From the NCBI RefSeq assembly GCF_026016445.1, contig NZ_CP096147.1, positions 718,501 to 782,500 of the forward strand: DNA of 64,000 nt, given 5' to 3'. The translations under genes and the position numbers were made by a program. The notes below the pieces were generated by a model, which made no database searches, had not been told where the DNA came from, and saw only the letters and a program-made list of their open reading frames with translations. This document shows, piece by piece, positions 46,701 through 55,368 of the stretch. Source of the DNA: Cognatishimia activa (GTDB lineage: Bacteria > Pseudomonadota > Alphaproteobacteria > Rhodobacterales > Rhodobacteraceae). The stretch's first letter is position 1. Each line of letters opens with the position of its first letter.

Positions 46701-47185
46701 TCTTTCATGGCACGACCAACAGCTGTACGAATTACGGGCTCGCCCAGACGTTTCACGGCCCCACGAAGTGCACCGATGACCCCGGAGTGATCATCTTCCA
46801 GAACTTTGCCCGTCAGCATGAGTGCCCAAGTTGAAGCGTTCACCAGCGAAGAGGTCGAATGGCCGAGGTGCTTGCCCCAGTCTGATGGTGCGATTTTGTC
46901 TTCAATCAGCGCATCAATTGTCTCTGCATCCGGCACGCGAAGCAATGCTTCGGCAAGGCACATCAAGGCGATGCCCTCATCTGTTGAAAGGCCATACTCC
47001 GCTAGAAAGACCTCCATGAGACCTGGTTGAGTCTGAGACCGAATTTGGCGCACAAGCTGTGCTGCCGCGGCAGATATGCGTGCGCGATCTTCAGACGATA
47101 GGTTCGTCGCCTGTTTCAGCTCTTCAACGAGTTTGGTCTCATCGGCATAGGTCGTGGTGTCGATCAAACGGCGCAGGGCGGTCAT
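43766..47185 (-). CDS. putA: Bifunctional proline dehydrogenase / L-glutamate-gamma-semialdehyde dehydrogenase
   Basis: ATG 47185 gives 1139 residues; the frame extends another 79 codons without support. The flavin-dependent proline dehydrogenase lies at ~130-420 (RLVKGAYWDTEIK near 340). The NAD-dependent P5C dehydrogenase lies at ~540-970, with the catalytic Glu in AETGG near 755 and Cys in SAGQRCSALR near 793. A ~150-residue C-terminal extension follows. There is no N-terminal ribbon-helix-helix DNA-binding part, so control falls to the divergent Lrp-type gene. It oxidises proline to glutamate for use as carbon and nitrogen source. Confidence 0.96.
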   Translation of the reverse strand: MTALRRLIDTTTYADETKLVEELKQATNLSSEDRARISAAAAQLVRQIRSQTQPGLMEVFLAEYGLSTDEGIALMCLAEALLRVPDAETIDALIEDKIAPSDWGKHLGHSTSSLVNASTWALMLTGKVLEDDHSGVIGALRGAVKRLGEPVIRTAVGRAMKEMGRQFVLGETINGAMDRAKDYEKQGFTYSYDMLGEAAKTDADAMRYHLSYSRAITAIAAACTHDDIRQNPGISVKLSALHPRYEVTQRDRVMEELVPRLRSLALLAKSARMGLNIDAEEADRLSISMDVIETVLAEPALEGWDGFGVVVQAYGKRAGATLDFLYDLAERLDRKIMVRLVKGAYWDTEIKLAQVQGIDGFPVFTSKAATDISYMANARKLLGMTDRIYPQFATHNAHTVAAILDMAEDNSTYEFQRLHGMGESLHDIVKTENDTRCRIYAPVGAHRDLLAYLVRRLLENGANSSFVNQIVDEEVAPEVVARDPFETQAEFTSTIPTAVDLYAPERVNSTGFDLHDVPTIEKVDAARAPFRATQWHAQPLIAVDAPFLEPQPVNNPFLMSDDLGTVTHASAEAVEAALGSAKPWDASPEERGTVLKRAAELYEENFGLFFAILAREAGKTPLDQVAELREAVDFLRFYGANAPSDPAAGVFSCISPWNFPLAIFTGQISAALAAGNAVIAKPADQTPLIAYEAVKLLHEAGVPRTALQLVPGSGSKVGAAITSDARVNGVCFTGSTATALRIRKAMTAAMAPGAPLIAETGGLNAMIVDSTALPEQAVTAIVESAFQSAGQRCSALRCLYVQEDIADTLLEMLKGAVKELELGDPWNYSTDSGPVIDAGAQAEIAAHIGQAQKEGRVLFQLTTPQTGTFIAPTMIKIDGIQDLEKEIFGPVLHVATFKSSELDEVIDAINATGYGLTFGLQTRIDDRVQHVSDRIGAGNVYVNRNQIGAIVGSQPFGGEGLSGTGPKAGGPHYLSRFRKVDAISSTGEFNTSQGADAMQAAINEAPDGGAVETVSLPGPTGESNRLSTHSRAPVLCLGPGTEAANAQAEAVKKLGGRAVAANGLLAPRDLVKLSGYSSVIWWGSEESARAFEQALSDRNGPIIPLITGAPDVTRARAERHVCVDTTASGGNAALLGGAA

Positions 47186-47263
47186 TTTGGTCTCCGGGTA
47201 AGTTGTTATTCGAATAGTATATCCCAGAATTTGAGGTCGAATTTCCTGAAGATATAGGGTAGG

Positions 47264-47274
47264 CTTTCCGAAAG
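47264..47274. promoter_or_regulatory. Candidate PutR operator (CTTTC-C-GAAAG)
   Basis: A perfect 5-1-5 palindrome sits in the 111-base gap between putA and the Lrp-type gene, with further dyad-like A/T tracts (TTTGGGAAA and TCCCAGAATT) on both sides. Lrp/AsnC proteins bind such imperfect dyads; the assignment is inferred. Confidence 0.35.
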
Positions 47275-47296
47275 TACCTAATATTTGGGAAAAGTA

Positions 47297-47773
47297 ATGC
47301 AAAACGACCAGATTGAATTGGATCGCTTTGATCGCAAAATTCTTGATGTTCTTGCGCGGGATGGACGGATTTCGATTACTGACCTCGCCAAAGAGATCGG
47401 ATTGTCCAAGAGCCCGACGCAAGCACGGTTGCGTAGATTGGAGCTAGAAGGCGTCATCACCGGATATCGGGCGATGATGGATCCTGTACGATTGGGGCTG
47501 GACCATGTGGCTTTTGTGGAAGTGAAACTGAACGACACGCGCGAAGCAGCTTTGTTGGCCTTCAATCGAGCAATTGCGCAGTTACCTGAAGTGGAACAGG
47601 CGCATATGATGGCCTCTAATTTTGACTACCTTCTCAAGGTGCGTACGACAAACATGTCGGCTTATCGTACTGTTTTGGGAGAGAAAATTTCAGCTCTGCC
47701 GCATGTCGCGAGTACGTCGACCTTTGTGGTGATGGAGGCTGTGAAGGAATTTGGTCTCGTAGACGTGACTTGA
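47297..47773 (+). CDS. putR: Lrp/AsnC family regulator of proline use
   Basis: Start at ATG 47297, as the TTG at 47285 only adds four residues. The 158-residue product has the N-terminal HTH (LDRFDRKILDVLARDGRISI, then LAKEIGLSKSPTQARLRRLE) and the C-terminal RAM/effector domain with GLDHVAFVEVKL and MMASNFDYLLKVR. Divergence from putA matches the known PutR-putA layout in alphaproteobacteria, where proline is the inducer. Confidence 0.88.
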   Translation: MQNDQIELDRFDRKILDVLARDGRISITDLAKEIGLSKSPTQARLRRLELEGVITGYRAMMDPVRLGLDHVAFVEVKLNDTREAALLAFNRAIAQLPEVEQAHMMASNFDYLLKVRTTNMSAYRTVLGEKISALPHVASTSTFVVMEAVKEFGLVDVT

Positions 47774-47802
47774 AATGCTGAACATCTGTGGCAGGCTGGG
47801 GC

Positions 47803-48336
47803 ATGCGCGCGCTCATTCCATTCCTGTTTATGGCCTCTCCATTGATGGCAGAATGCCCCGAAGCCCCGGATCATACGGCTGCTCTGGATGCGATTTTTGC
47901 AGAAATCCAAACGGCCACGACCCAGACCCAGGGATTGACGATTGGCGTTCGGCTTTGGGAATATTGGACGGATGCGCCGGATGAAATCGCTCAAAAAATT
48001 CTGGACCGCGGCATGAATCGACGATCAGGATTTGATTTCTTCGGTGCCAGGTCGGATTTTGATCGTCTCGTAGAATACTGTCCGGACTTTGCAGAAGGCT
48101 ACAATCAGCGTGCCTTTGTGAATTACCTCTCAAATGATTTTGAGGCAGCCCTGCCGGACCTTGATCGTGCCATTGAACTTTCGCCGCGCCACGTCGGTGC
48201 CTTGTCGGGACGGGCCTTGACCTTGATGGCACTCGGCCGCGATTTTGAGGCGCAGCGTGACCTGCGTGCCGCCCTTGAATTGAACCCTTGGTTGCCGGAG
48301 CGCAGCTATCTCCTGCCTCTCGGAGAAGAACTCTGA
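47803..48336 (+). CDS. Secreted or periplasmic TPR protein
   Basis: ATG 47803 gives a signal peptide (MRALIPFLFMASPLMA) that would be masked by the upstream GTG start. The ~177-residue product has two to three TPR units near 100-165 (AFVNYLSNDFEAALPDLDRAI and ALTLMALGRDFEAQRDLRAAL). It probably acts as a scaffold; no partner is evident. It ends 86 bases before the tRNA-Leu. Confidence 0.75.
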   Translation: MRALIPFLFMASPLMAECPEAPDHTAALDAIFAEIQTATTQTQGLTIGVRLWEYWTDAPDEIAQKILDRGMNRRSGFDFFGARSDFDRLVEYCPDFAEGYNQRAFVNYLSNDFEAALPDLDRAIELSPRHVGALSGRALTLMALGRDFEAQRDLRAALELNPWLPERSYLLPLGEEL

Positions 48337-48421
48337 CACTGTGTGCGTTCTTGGTCTTTACACCCCGCCAGACCACGCTATTGTCGCGCGCACTCGATGG
48401 CCATTATTGGCCTTTGCGTTG

Positions 48422-48508
48422 GCCCTCGTGGTGGAATGGTAGACACAGGAGACTTAAAATCTCTAGGCCGTATAGGCCGTGCCGGTTCGAGTCCGGCCGA
48501 GGGTACCA
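48422..48508 (+). tRNA. tRNA-Leu (anticodon UAA)
   Basis: The acceptor GCCCTCG pairs with CGAGGGT (G-U at the first pair), followed by A and an encoded CCA. The anticodon loop CTTAAAA gives TAA. The variable arm (TAGGCCGTATAGGCCG) is long as in class II tRNAs, and GGTTCGAGTCC is the T arm. It reads UUA, a rare codon in GC-rich genomes. Confidence 0.96.
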
Positions 48509-48577
48509 ACGCTGAGATTTTCATGGCTTGATAGGTGACGCGATCGGAGCAAAAATACTCCGCTCACACCGATATTC

Positions 48578-49057
48578 TTAGCGACCGCTCAGCTGTTGCA
48601 GCGCACCTGCCCAGTCTTCGACGTGGTAAGACCTTGTAATTACGCCATCTTCCAACTCATGGATGTCTATAGCGAGTATATCAAAGCTGCGACCCTGGCC
48701 ATCAACTCCGAAGAAGGGAGCAACAGGAGTGCCTGTGGCTCGGCTGCGAACGACAACGGTGTTGCCGTCTTCAATCATGTCTTCGACAGCCCATTCCAGG
48801 TCTGGGACCAATTTGTCAAAACCGCCGAGCTGACCAACGAAGTCGTCACGTGATTTCGTTTTACCTGAGTAGTCGCCGATGCTTTCCCAATCTTCAGACG
48901 CGATTTCCATAAAGGCAGCAGCGTGGGCTTCTGAACCTGGGTTGCTGAGGAAGTCATAAAAGACCTGAACGTTTTCTTTGTTACCTGCAGATGCAGCGCT
49001 TGCGATTGTTGCCAATCCGATGGAGCCGGCTGCGAGGATTGTGCGAAGAGATGTCAT
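48578..49057 (-). CDS. Exported SnoaL/NTF2-like protein
   Basis: ATG 49057 gives 159 residues with a signal peptide (MTSLRTILAAGSIGLATIASAASA) and a ~130-residue SnoaL-like alpha+beta fold: VQVFYDFLSN, FMEIASEDWESIGDYSGKT, EDMIEDGNTVVVRSRATG and IDIHELEDGVITRSYHVED. SnoaL-fold proteins are cyclases, isomerases or binding proteins, and the function here is unknown. It is divergent to a LysR regulator that probably controls it. Confidence 0.8.
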   Translation of the reverse strand: MTSLRTILAAGSIGLATIASAASAGNKENVQVFYDFLSNPGSEAHAAAFMEIASEDWESIGDYSGKTKSRDDFVGQLGGFDKLVPDLEWAVEDMIEDGNTVVVRSRATGTPVAPFFGVDGQGRSFDILAIDIHELEDGVITRSYHVEDWAGALQQLSGR

Positions 49058-49178
49058 TTCGAAGTTCCTTGTTTGGGTTTCAAGGACGCTCTCATCAGCG
49101 TCTGACAGGAACTTAGTTGTTCTACCTTTGGTGCATAATATGCCTTTATTAAAACTCACTCTTCGACATAATAGAATA

Positions 49179-50066
49179 ATGCTGGATCAACTTCGACAGA
49201 TCGCGATATTTGCCAAGGCCATAGAACACGGTTCCTTTCGAGGGGCAGCTTCAGAGCTGCGTCTGTCGCCCTCTGTGGTTAGCCACCACATTGCGCAGCT
49301 TGAGGAGAAGCTGGGTGTTGCTCTGATTTATCGGTCCACACGACGACTGAGTTTGACCCGAGATGGAGAACGGCTTTTGGCCTCAGCCCAGACGATGATC
49401 GCTGCGGTCGAAGAGGGCTTAAATGCTATCAGCGGGCATAGCTCAGAGCCTTCAGGCGAATTGCGTGTGACCATATCAGCGGTGCTTTCGCAATCGGAGC
49501 TGATTGAAAAGGTTTCGAACTTCAAAGAGCTATACCCAAAAGTGGGCGTCGAATTAGACTTTTCTGATGAGAGGCGCGATTTCATTCGCGATGGTATTGA
49601 TCTTGCCATCAGGACCGGGCCGAACAGAAAACGTGCCGCCAATCGGAAGGCCTTGTTTTCTTCTCAACGGGTTGCAGTGGCGACGCCGGATTTCTTGGCG
49701 AAGGCACCGACGATTTCTCATCCGCGTGACATCAACCAGTCAACTTGGATCGAACTAACACCCGCCCGTAATGTAAAGATGATTTTTCAAAAGGCCGGAG
49801 AGGCCGATGTCCAAGTCACCCCGAAAGCCTATCTAAGTGCAAATGATGCGTATGCGGTCTATCAACTGGCGCGCACTGGGGCAGGGCTCGCGGTTGTGCC
49901 GAATTTCTTGGCGCAAGAAGACATCGCGGCGGGACGAGTTGAGGTGGTTTTGCCGGATTGGAAAGTAGAGCCACTTCAGACTTATGCGGAATGGCCATCA
50001 AACGCACCGAAAGCGGGGCTTGCTCGTTTGCTGGTCGAGGAGCTGGCTAAGCAGTTGCCTGCTTAG
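49179..50066 (+). CDS. LysR family transcriptional regulator
   Basis: ATG 49179 gives 295 residues starting MLDQLRQIAIFAKAIEHGSF, a normal LysR N-terminus; the longer frame has no start signal. The HTH is RGAASELRLSPSVVSHHIAQLEEKLG. The effector domain is of the CrgA-like subgroup (RDFIRDGIDLAIRTGP near 125). The divergent SnoaL gene is its likely target. Confidence 0.9.
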   Translation: MLDQLRQIAIFAKAIEHGSFRGAASELRLSPSVVSHHIAQLEEKLGVALIYRSTRRLSLTRDGERLLASAQTMIAAVEEGLNAISGHSSEPSGELRVTISAVLSQSELIEKVSNFKELYPKVGVELDFSDERRDFIRDGIDLAIRTGPNRKRAANRKALFSSQRVAVATPDFLAKAPTISHPRDINQSTWIELTPARNVKMIFQKAGEADVQVTPKAYLSANDAYAVYQLARTGAGLAVVPNFLAQEDIAAGRVEVVLPDWKVEPLQTYAEWPSNAPKAGLARLLVEELAKQLPA

Positions 50067-50078
50067 CCATTCGCGCTT

Positions 50079-51791
50079 TTAGTCGCGTGTCCCTGCGAAA
50101 CGCTGTTGCCAGTCGTCCCGCTCATCATCTGTGATCTTGCGGAATGTTACTTCTGGGACAGTGAAGGCATGGCCGACTTCCAAGCGGCTCAGCGCAGCTG
50201 CAACATCATCCGGCCAATCCGCATCCTGTGCGTTCATCGATTCAAGCAGAGACGCAGATGCATCCGGGATGAACGGAGAAGACAGAGCCGCGTAAAGTGG
50301 GATTAGGTTAAGTGCGAGGCGGATTTGAACAGCTGCCTTGGCTGGGTCTTCTTTGAAGGTCGACCACGGTGCAACAGTCTGCAGGTATTCATTGCCTGCT
50401 ACCCAGATCGCGCGCAGCTCTTGCGCGGACTTGCGTACTTCCATGTCACCCATGTGCTTTTCGTAAGCGCGCACGCGGTTGGTGATGTCTTCGATCAGTG
50501 CCAGCTCTTCAGGACCGTAGTCGCCGCCTTCTGGAACGGCTTCAGAGAATTTGGAACGGCAGAATTTAGTGACGCGAGAGACAAAGTTACCTAATACGTC
50601 CGCTAGGTCTTTGTTCACGGAGCTCTGGAAGTTCTCCCAGGTGAATTCCGCATCAGAGCTTTCTGGTGCATGGCTCAAAAGCCACCAGCGCCAGTAGTCG
50701 GCCGGTAGAATTTCAAGCGCCTGATCCATGAAGACGCCACGACCGCGAGAGGTCGAGAACTGGCCGCCGTCGTAGTTCAAGTAGTTGAAAGACTTGATAT
50801 AATCGACAAGTTTCCAAGGTTCTTCGGAGCCAAAGATGGTGACCGGGAAGGAAAGCGTGTGGAAAGGCACGTTATCCTTGCCCATGAACTGGGTGTAAGT
50901 CACGTCATCGGCACCTTTGTCAGTGCGCCACCAGCGTTCCCAGTCTTCGCCTTTACCTGCGTCGACCCATTCTTGAGACGCAGCGATATATTCGATAGGA
51001 GCGTCAAACCACACATAGAAGACTTTGCCTTCCATGCCCGGCCAAGGTTCGTCACCTTTCATCACTGGCACGCCCCAGTCGAGGTCGCGTGTGATGCCGC
51101 GGTCTTGCAGCCCGTCACCATCGTTCAGCCATTTCTTCGCGATCGAGGTGGTCAGTACAGGCCAGTCATGCTTGCTGTCGATCCACTCACCGAGCTTTTC
51201 CCGCATCTCTGATTGGCGCAGGTAAAGGTGCTTGGTTTCACGCTCTTCCAACTCGGTGGAGCCAGAAATGGTGGAATAAGGGTTAATTAGGTCGGTTGGG
51301 TCCAGCTGCTTGGTGCAGTTGTCACACTGATCACCGCGCGCGCTTTCAAAGCCGCAGTTCGGGCAGGTGCCCTCGATATAGCGATCAGGCAAGAAGCGAC
51401 CGTCAGCATGGGAATACATTTGCGTTTCAGACACTTCGCGGATCAGGCCCGCGTCGGCCAAACGGCCTGCAAAGTGCTGGGTCAGCTTGTGGTTCTGCGG
51501 GCTGGAGCTCCGTCCGAAGTGATCAAATGAAAGGCGGAAACCTTCCGCGATCTTGGCCTGCACCTCGTGCATTTCAGCGCAATACTCGTCAATCGGTTTG
51601 CCAGCTTTGGCAGCCGCCAGCTCGGCAGGGGTGCCGTGTTCGTCGGTGGCACAGAGGAACATCACTTCATGGCCGCGGGCACGTTGATAGCGTGCAAACA
51701 GATCGGCTGGCAGCTGGCTGCCCACAAGGTTGCCCAGATGTTTGATGCCGTTGATATATGGTATGGCCGAAGTGATAAGATGGCGTGCCAT
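50079..51791 (-). CDS. metG: Methionyl-tRNA synthetase
   Basis: ATG 51791 gives 570 residues starting [21 protein letters not shown], where HLGN is the HIGH element. The zinc knuckle has CPNCG and CDNC near 142-160, and the KMSKS equivalent is FSTSRGRGV near 345. The anticodon-binding domain (FVSRVTKFC onward) completes the class I enzyme. The C-terminal dimerisation domain of E. coli MetRS is absent, as usual for this shorter type. Confidence 0.96.
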   Translation of the reverse strand: MARHLITSAIPYINGIKHLGNLVGSQLPADLFARYQRARGHEVMFLCATDEHGTPAELAAAKAGKPIDEYCAEMHEVQAKIAEGFRLSFDHFGRSSSPQNHKLTQHFAGRLADAGLIREVSETQMYSHADGRFLPDRYIEGTCPNCGFESARGDQCDNCTKQLDPTDLINPYSTISGSTELEERETKHLYLRQSEMREKLGEWIDSKHDWPVLTTSIAKKWLNDGDGLQDRGITRDLDWGVPVMKGDEPWPGMEGKVFYVWFDAPIEYIAASQEWVDAGKGEDWERWWRTDKGADDVTYTQFMGKDNVPFHTLSFPVTIFGSEEPWKLVDYIKSFNYLNYDGGQFSTSRGRGVFMDQALEILPADYWRWWLLSHAPESSDAEFTWENFQSSVNKDLADVLGNFVSRVTKFCRSKFSEAVPEGGDYGPEELALIEDITNRVRAYEKHMGDMEVRKSAQELRAIWVAGNEYLQTVAPWSTFKEDPAKAAVQIRLALNLIPLYAALSSPFIPDASASLLESMNAQDADWPDDVAAALSRLEVGHAFTVPEVTFRKITDDERDDWQQRFAGTRD

Positions 51792-51971
51792 AGATGGTAT
51801 TCCCTTGTCCGTCGTTATGACTTCCCTAGACCAAAGCGAGACACAGTTCCAGAGGCGCTTTTTCCGCGCACTCAACGGTATTTCGAGCTTTGTCACATCA
51901 TGAAGCCCCGTCGCGCCACACAAGCAGCTTATAATTGCAATAATGGATCGAAACGCGTGTATGCATTGACA

Positions 51972-51988
51972 CTTAGCGATGCGCTAAG
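51972..51988. promoter_or_regulatory. Palindromic operator candidate before the SnoaL-like ester cyclase gene
   Basis: CTTAGCG-ATG-CGCTAAG is a perfect 7-3-7 dyad, one base after a TTGACA-like -35 element (51965-51970). A regulator bound here would block the promoter of the gene at 52001. The regulator is not identified. Confidence 0.5.
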
Positions 51989-52000
51989 CACCTTTCAGAT

Positions 52001-52423
52001 ATGACGATGTCCAATAGAGAACTGGTCGAGGCTTTCTACGCCAAGATCTGGAATGCACGTGACTTAGAGGTCGCGCATCGCATCATTGATCCAAATTTCC
52101 GATTTCGCGGATCATTGGGTCCAGAAAAACGCGGTATCGAAGGTTTTCTGGACTATGTGGACGCAGTGCATACAGCGCTGGGGAACTACACCTGCACCAT
52201 TGATGATCTGATTACTGTCGATGACAGGGCGGTTGCTCAGATGTCCTTTGAAGGGATTCACCAGGCAGCGTTTTTTGGTATTCCTGCTACCGGCAGAAAC
52301 GTCAAATGGGGCGGTGCGGCTTTCTTCACGATTTCACATGGGAAGCTTTCCAAACTATGGGTGCTCGGTGACGTCGACGCTGTGAAACAGCAACTCCGCG
52401 CGGGAAGTGCGACTGGCTTCTGA
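52001..52423 (+). CDS. SnoaL-like ester cyclase family protein
   Basis: This 140-residue cytoplasmic protein has the SnoaL fold of the 'ester cyclase' group: LVEAFYAKIWNARDLEVAHRI, FRFRGSLGPEKRGIEGFLDYV and FFGIPATGRNVKWGGAAFF. No signal peptide is present, unlike the one encoded at 48578. Function unknown. A palindromic operator overlaps the promoter, so expression is probably inducible. Confidence 0.8.
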   Translation: MTMSNRELVEAFYAKIWNARDLEVAHRIIDPNFRFRGSLGPEKRGIEGFLDYVDAVHTALGNYTCTIDDLITVDDRAVAQMSFEGIHQAAFFGIPATGRNVKWGGAAFFTISHGKLSKLWVLGDVDAVKQQLRAGSATGF

Positions 52424-52544
52424 TCCGTTTTACTCATGAGACCTTTGTAAGGTTAGGTCTGCCCTGTGAAGCCAATTAGATCAGGGCTTGTAGTTCGGTC
52501 TCAAAATATTAGGTTTTGCGTTAACACACGGACAGGGGATCGGA

Positions 52545-53588
52545 ATGAAACTGAACAAACTCGGGCGGACCGGCATTGAGGTCACTGAGCTGAGCCTGGG
52601 GACAATGACCTACGGTACTCAGACCACCGAAGCAGAAGCACATCGCCAGATGGACATGGCCATGGATGCAGGGATGTTTTTCTGGGACACAGCGGAGCTT
52701 TATCCGGTGACACCAATCTCTGCGGGCACCTATGGTCGAACTGAAGAGATCATTGGGACGTGGTTTGCAAAAACCGGTCGCCGCAATGAAACGGTTATTG
52801 CAAGCAAACATGCCGGGCAGGGGCTGCCCCACATTCGCGGTGGCAAGCCGATTGCAGGCGACACCGTGCGCGAAGCTGTCGAGGCTTCGCTGAAGCGTTT
52901 GCAGGTCGATACCATCGATCTTTATCAGCTGCATTGGCCAAATCGTGGGGGCTATCATTTCCGTCAGAACTGGTCCTATGACCCTTCAGGGCAGAACACC
53001 GAAGAGGTAACAAACCATATGCATGAGGTGCTTCAGGCGCTGAAAGCTGAGGTGGATCGGGGCACCATTCGTGCGGTAGGTCTTTCAAATGAAACCACTT
53101 GGGGCACGCTAAAGTGGCTGCGACTGGCCGAAGAACATGGTCTGCCACGTATGGAAAGCGTTCAGAACGAATATTCACTTCTTTATCGGATGTATGACGC
53201 CGATATGTCAGAGATGACAGCGCATGAAGATGTTGGTCTTTTGGCCTATTCCGCGCTGGCGACCGGGCTTTTGACCGGTAAATATCAAAACGGTGCAATT
53301 CCAGCGGGCTCTCGTGCGTCGATCGGATCTGGATTGGGCAGCCGTGATACTGAAAACGCCTTCAAAGCCACCCAAGCCTATCTGGATCTAGCCACTGAAA
53401 ACGGGCTTGATCCAATCCATATGAGCTATGCTTGGGCAAAACAGCGTCCTTTCATGACATCAGTGATTGTTGGGGCGACAACCGTAGATCAGTTTGCCCA
53501 CATTCTTGAAGGCAAGGATTTGGTTCTTTCGGACGAGGTTTGCCGCGCCATTGACCAAATTAATCGTCAAATACCGCTGCCATACTAA
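52545..53588 (+). CDS. Aldo/keto reductase
   Basis: The 347-residue protein is a TIM-barrel reductase of the Tas-like subgroup: LGRTGIEVTELSLGTMTYG at the start, FFWDTAELYP near 45 (catalytic Asp, Tyr), ASKHAGQG near 85 (Lys), and DLYQLHWPNR near 125 (His). The NADPH site includes VIVGATTVDQ near 307. Physiological substrate unknown. RBS-like GGGGATCGG precedes the start. Confidence 0.9.
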   Translation: MKLNKLGRTGIEVTELSLGTMTYGTQTTEAEAHRQMDMAMDAGMFFWDTAELYPVTPISAGTYGRTEEIIGTWFAKTGRRNETVIASKHAGQGLPHIRGGKPIAGDTVREAVEASLKRLQVDTIDLYQLHWPNRGGYHFRQNWSYDPSGQNTEEVTNHMHEVLQALKAEVDRGTIRAVGLSNETTWGTLKWLRLAEEHGLPRMESVQNEYSLLYRMYDADMSEMTAHEDVGLLAYSALATGLLTGKYQNGAIPAGSRASIGSGLGSRDTENAFKATQAYLDLATENGLDPIHMSYAWAKQRPFMTSVIVGATTVDQFAHILEGKDLVLSDEVCRAIDQINRQIPLPY

Positions 53589-53613
53589 CAAAATACCCAG
53601 TTCTGGGGCTCGC

Positions 53614-53638
53614 GGCCTACTCCGAAGTGGGGTAGGCC
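53614..53638 (+). terminator. Stable hairpin after the aldo/keto reductase gene
   Basis: A 10-bp stem (GGCCTACTCC/GGGGTAGGCC, one G-U, loop GAAGT) lies 26 bases after the stop but has no T-run, so it may stabilise the transcript rather than terminate it. Confidence 0.45.
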
Positions 53639-53660
53639 TATCCAATTCTGGGAGTTTATC

Positions 53661-54149
53661 ATGTCTGAAGAGCCGATCGCCATTATTGAAGCCTCTCCGC
53701 CGCGTCGTTGGCTGGCCATTGGCATGCAACTGAGCCTTGGGGGGATTTTGATCTATCTTTCCACCTCAATGTCACACGACTTTGGGTGGCAGGTGTTTCT
53801 TCTGCTTCTCGGCGGTGGCTGGGTCTTCCTTGCGATGCGTATGTATGCAGCTACGCAAATGCACCTCATCCTGAATGAAAAAGGTCTGTGGGATTCCTCA
53901 GGGGATCAGTTGGCGGCCATGGAAGATATTGAAAGCGTGTCCCGCGGTATGTTTGCCTTTAAGCCGTCCAACGGGTTCTCGCTTGTTTTGAAGAAAAGCA
54001 AAGGCCCGGCGCGCTGGCGTCCGGGCCTCTGGTGGCGTTTAGGATCACGGGTCGGAGTAGGGGGCGTGACCGCCGGTTCTCAGACCAAACCCGCTGCGCA
54101 AATCATCGAAGCGATCCTTGCGCAGCGTACGCGTGACACAGCGAGTTAG
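53661..54149 (+). CDS. Uncharacterised membrane protein
   Basis: The 162 residues have two hydrophobic segments near 16-35 and 42-60 (QVFLLLLGGGWVFLAMRM), then a soluble part with LWDSSGDQLAAMEDIESVSRGMFAFKPSNGF and RWRPGLWWRLGSRVGVGG. I do not recognise a family. Its stop overlaps that of the converging TadE-type gene. Confidence 0.7.
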   Translation: MSEEPIAIIEASPPRRWLAIGMQLSLGGILIYLSTSMSHDFGWQVFLLLLGGGWVFLAMRMYAATQMHLILNEKGLWDSSGDQLAAMEDIESVSRGMFAFKPSNGFSLVLKKSKGPARWRPGLWWRLGSRVGVGGVTAGSQTKPAAQIIEAILAQRTRDTAS

Positions 54150-54808
54150 CTGTTGCTGTCATAGACCAGCTGAGGGGCATAGCGTGGGCGCGTGAAGACA
54201 AACGTCTGCATATTGCGCGACCCCATGTCCAAATCCCATGCGATCTGTTGCTCGTACTCTTCACCGGTTTCTGGATCTACAACAGTTATGGATTCGTTGT
54301 TGCGACCAGAAAGAAGCGGGCCAATGTCATACAGCGGATCATACTGATAGTGAGTTTCCACCAAAATCAGTGTTTCATTTGACCCGACAGTTGGCATGAC
54401 TTCTTCTACGGCGTCGATGCTTGCATCGCTCCATGCGACGAAGGCATCACCAACAACTTCTGACCATTCCACCTCAAAGTCGCTCGCAGCGCTTGAACGG
54501 CTGATCACCGACACACGCAGGGAGGCACTATCAGTCTCCAGACCAGCTAGCTCCTCAAAGAGAGTGCGAGAGTTCTGCAGATAATCTGGTGAAATCGCAT
54601 TGGTCTCTCGGCTCAGGGCATCGCTGATTGTAAAGGCTGCCTTGTCCATGGCGGACTTGGTGCGAAACACATCCAAGTAGACCGCCATAGCCGCAACCAC
54701 CCAGAGCAGGATGGGCAAGGTGACAATAGCTTCGACAGAGACCGAGCCAGACACGTTGTCTTTGAATGCCTTCAGGCGTGAAAGCGCTATTTTCATAGAG
54801 TTTTTCAT
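54146..54808 (-). CDS. TadE-like pseudopilin protein
   Basis: The 220-residue protein has a short basic N-terminus, a GSVSVEAIVTLPILLWVV membrane helix near 21-42 (the TadE pattern with Glu at +5 of the helix), and an acidic periplasmic domain that ends in a tail with RPRYAPQLVYDSN. It is the last of a leftward three-gene set with two further Tad-type proteins, five bases after the previous one. Secretion parts (TadA/B/C, CpaB/C/F) are not in the window. Confidence 0.72.
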   Translation of the reverse strand: MKNSMKIALSRLKAFKDNVSGSVSVEAIVTLPILLWVVAAMAVYLDVFRTKSAMDKAAFTISDALSRETNAISPDYLQNSRTLFEELAGLETDSASLRVSVISRSSAASDFEVEWSEVVGDAFVAWSDASIDAVEEVMPTVGSNETLILVETHYQYDPLYDIGPLLSGRNNESITVVDPETGEEYEQQIAWDLDMGSRNMQTFVFTRPRYAPQLVYDSNS

Positions 54809-54813
54809 GACTA

Positions 54814-55368
54814 TTACCTCGGTTCCTGAACGAATGCGGTTGATTTGCGAATGCTCAAGTAGCCGTTTTCGTTCTTAGAGAGCATGGTGTCATCCCCCAA
54901 GAACTTCGCAAACAGTTTGCTGCCTGGCATGAACGGATTGAATTCCGCGCAAACCCGCATAACCATCAGCTCGTTATCCATGCCGAGGCTCAGCTCATTC
55001 ATTGGTGTGACTGTTTCTGAGCGATCAATACATGAGTAGTCTTCTGGAAGACCGTCCCACTGACGCAGATCCATGTTGCGCATTTCTAGGCGAACGTTGC
55101 TCATGCAGTCTGCCACCGGGTTGGTAGAACAGATCATCTGCTTTAGATCGTCATGCGTCGGAGAAGCACCGGTGTTGAGGCGAACCCAACGTACCGTTTC
55201 ATCCATGGAGCGTTCCAGTTTCACATGCTTGAGGCCGACAAGACCTACCTCTACTCCAATCAACATGAAGAACAGGAAGAGTGGGAACCACAAGACAAAG
55301 TCGAAGGCCACGGTGCCGTCTTCAGAGCGACGGAAGCGACCAAGTGCGTGCTTGATAGAATAGGTCAT
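54814..55368 (-). CDS. TadE-like protein
   Basis: The 184-residue protein has RFRRSEDGTVAFDFVLWFPLFLFFMLIG near 11-38, the TadE/TadF membrane helix after an Arg-rich segment, then a periplasmic part with Cys residues (ICSTNPVADCMS, YSCIDRS, MRVCAEF). The start overlaps the upstream TadG-like gene by four bases, so the two are co-translated. Confidence 0.75.
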   Translation of the reverse strand: MTYSIKHALGRFRRSEDGTVAFDFVLWFPLFLFFMLIGVEVGLVGLKHVKLERSMDETVRWVRLNTGASPTHDDLKQMICSTNPVADCMSNVRLEMRNMDLRQWDGLPEDYSCIDRSETVTPMNELSLGMDNELMVMRVCAEFNPFMPGSKLFAKFLGDDTMLSKNENGYLSIRKSTAFVQEPR

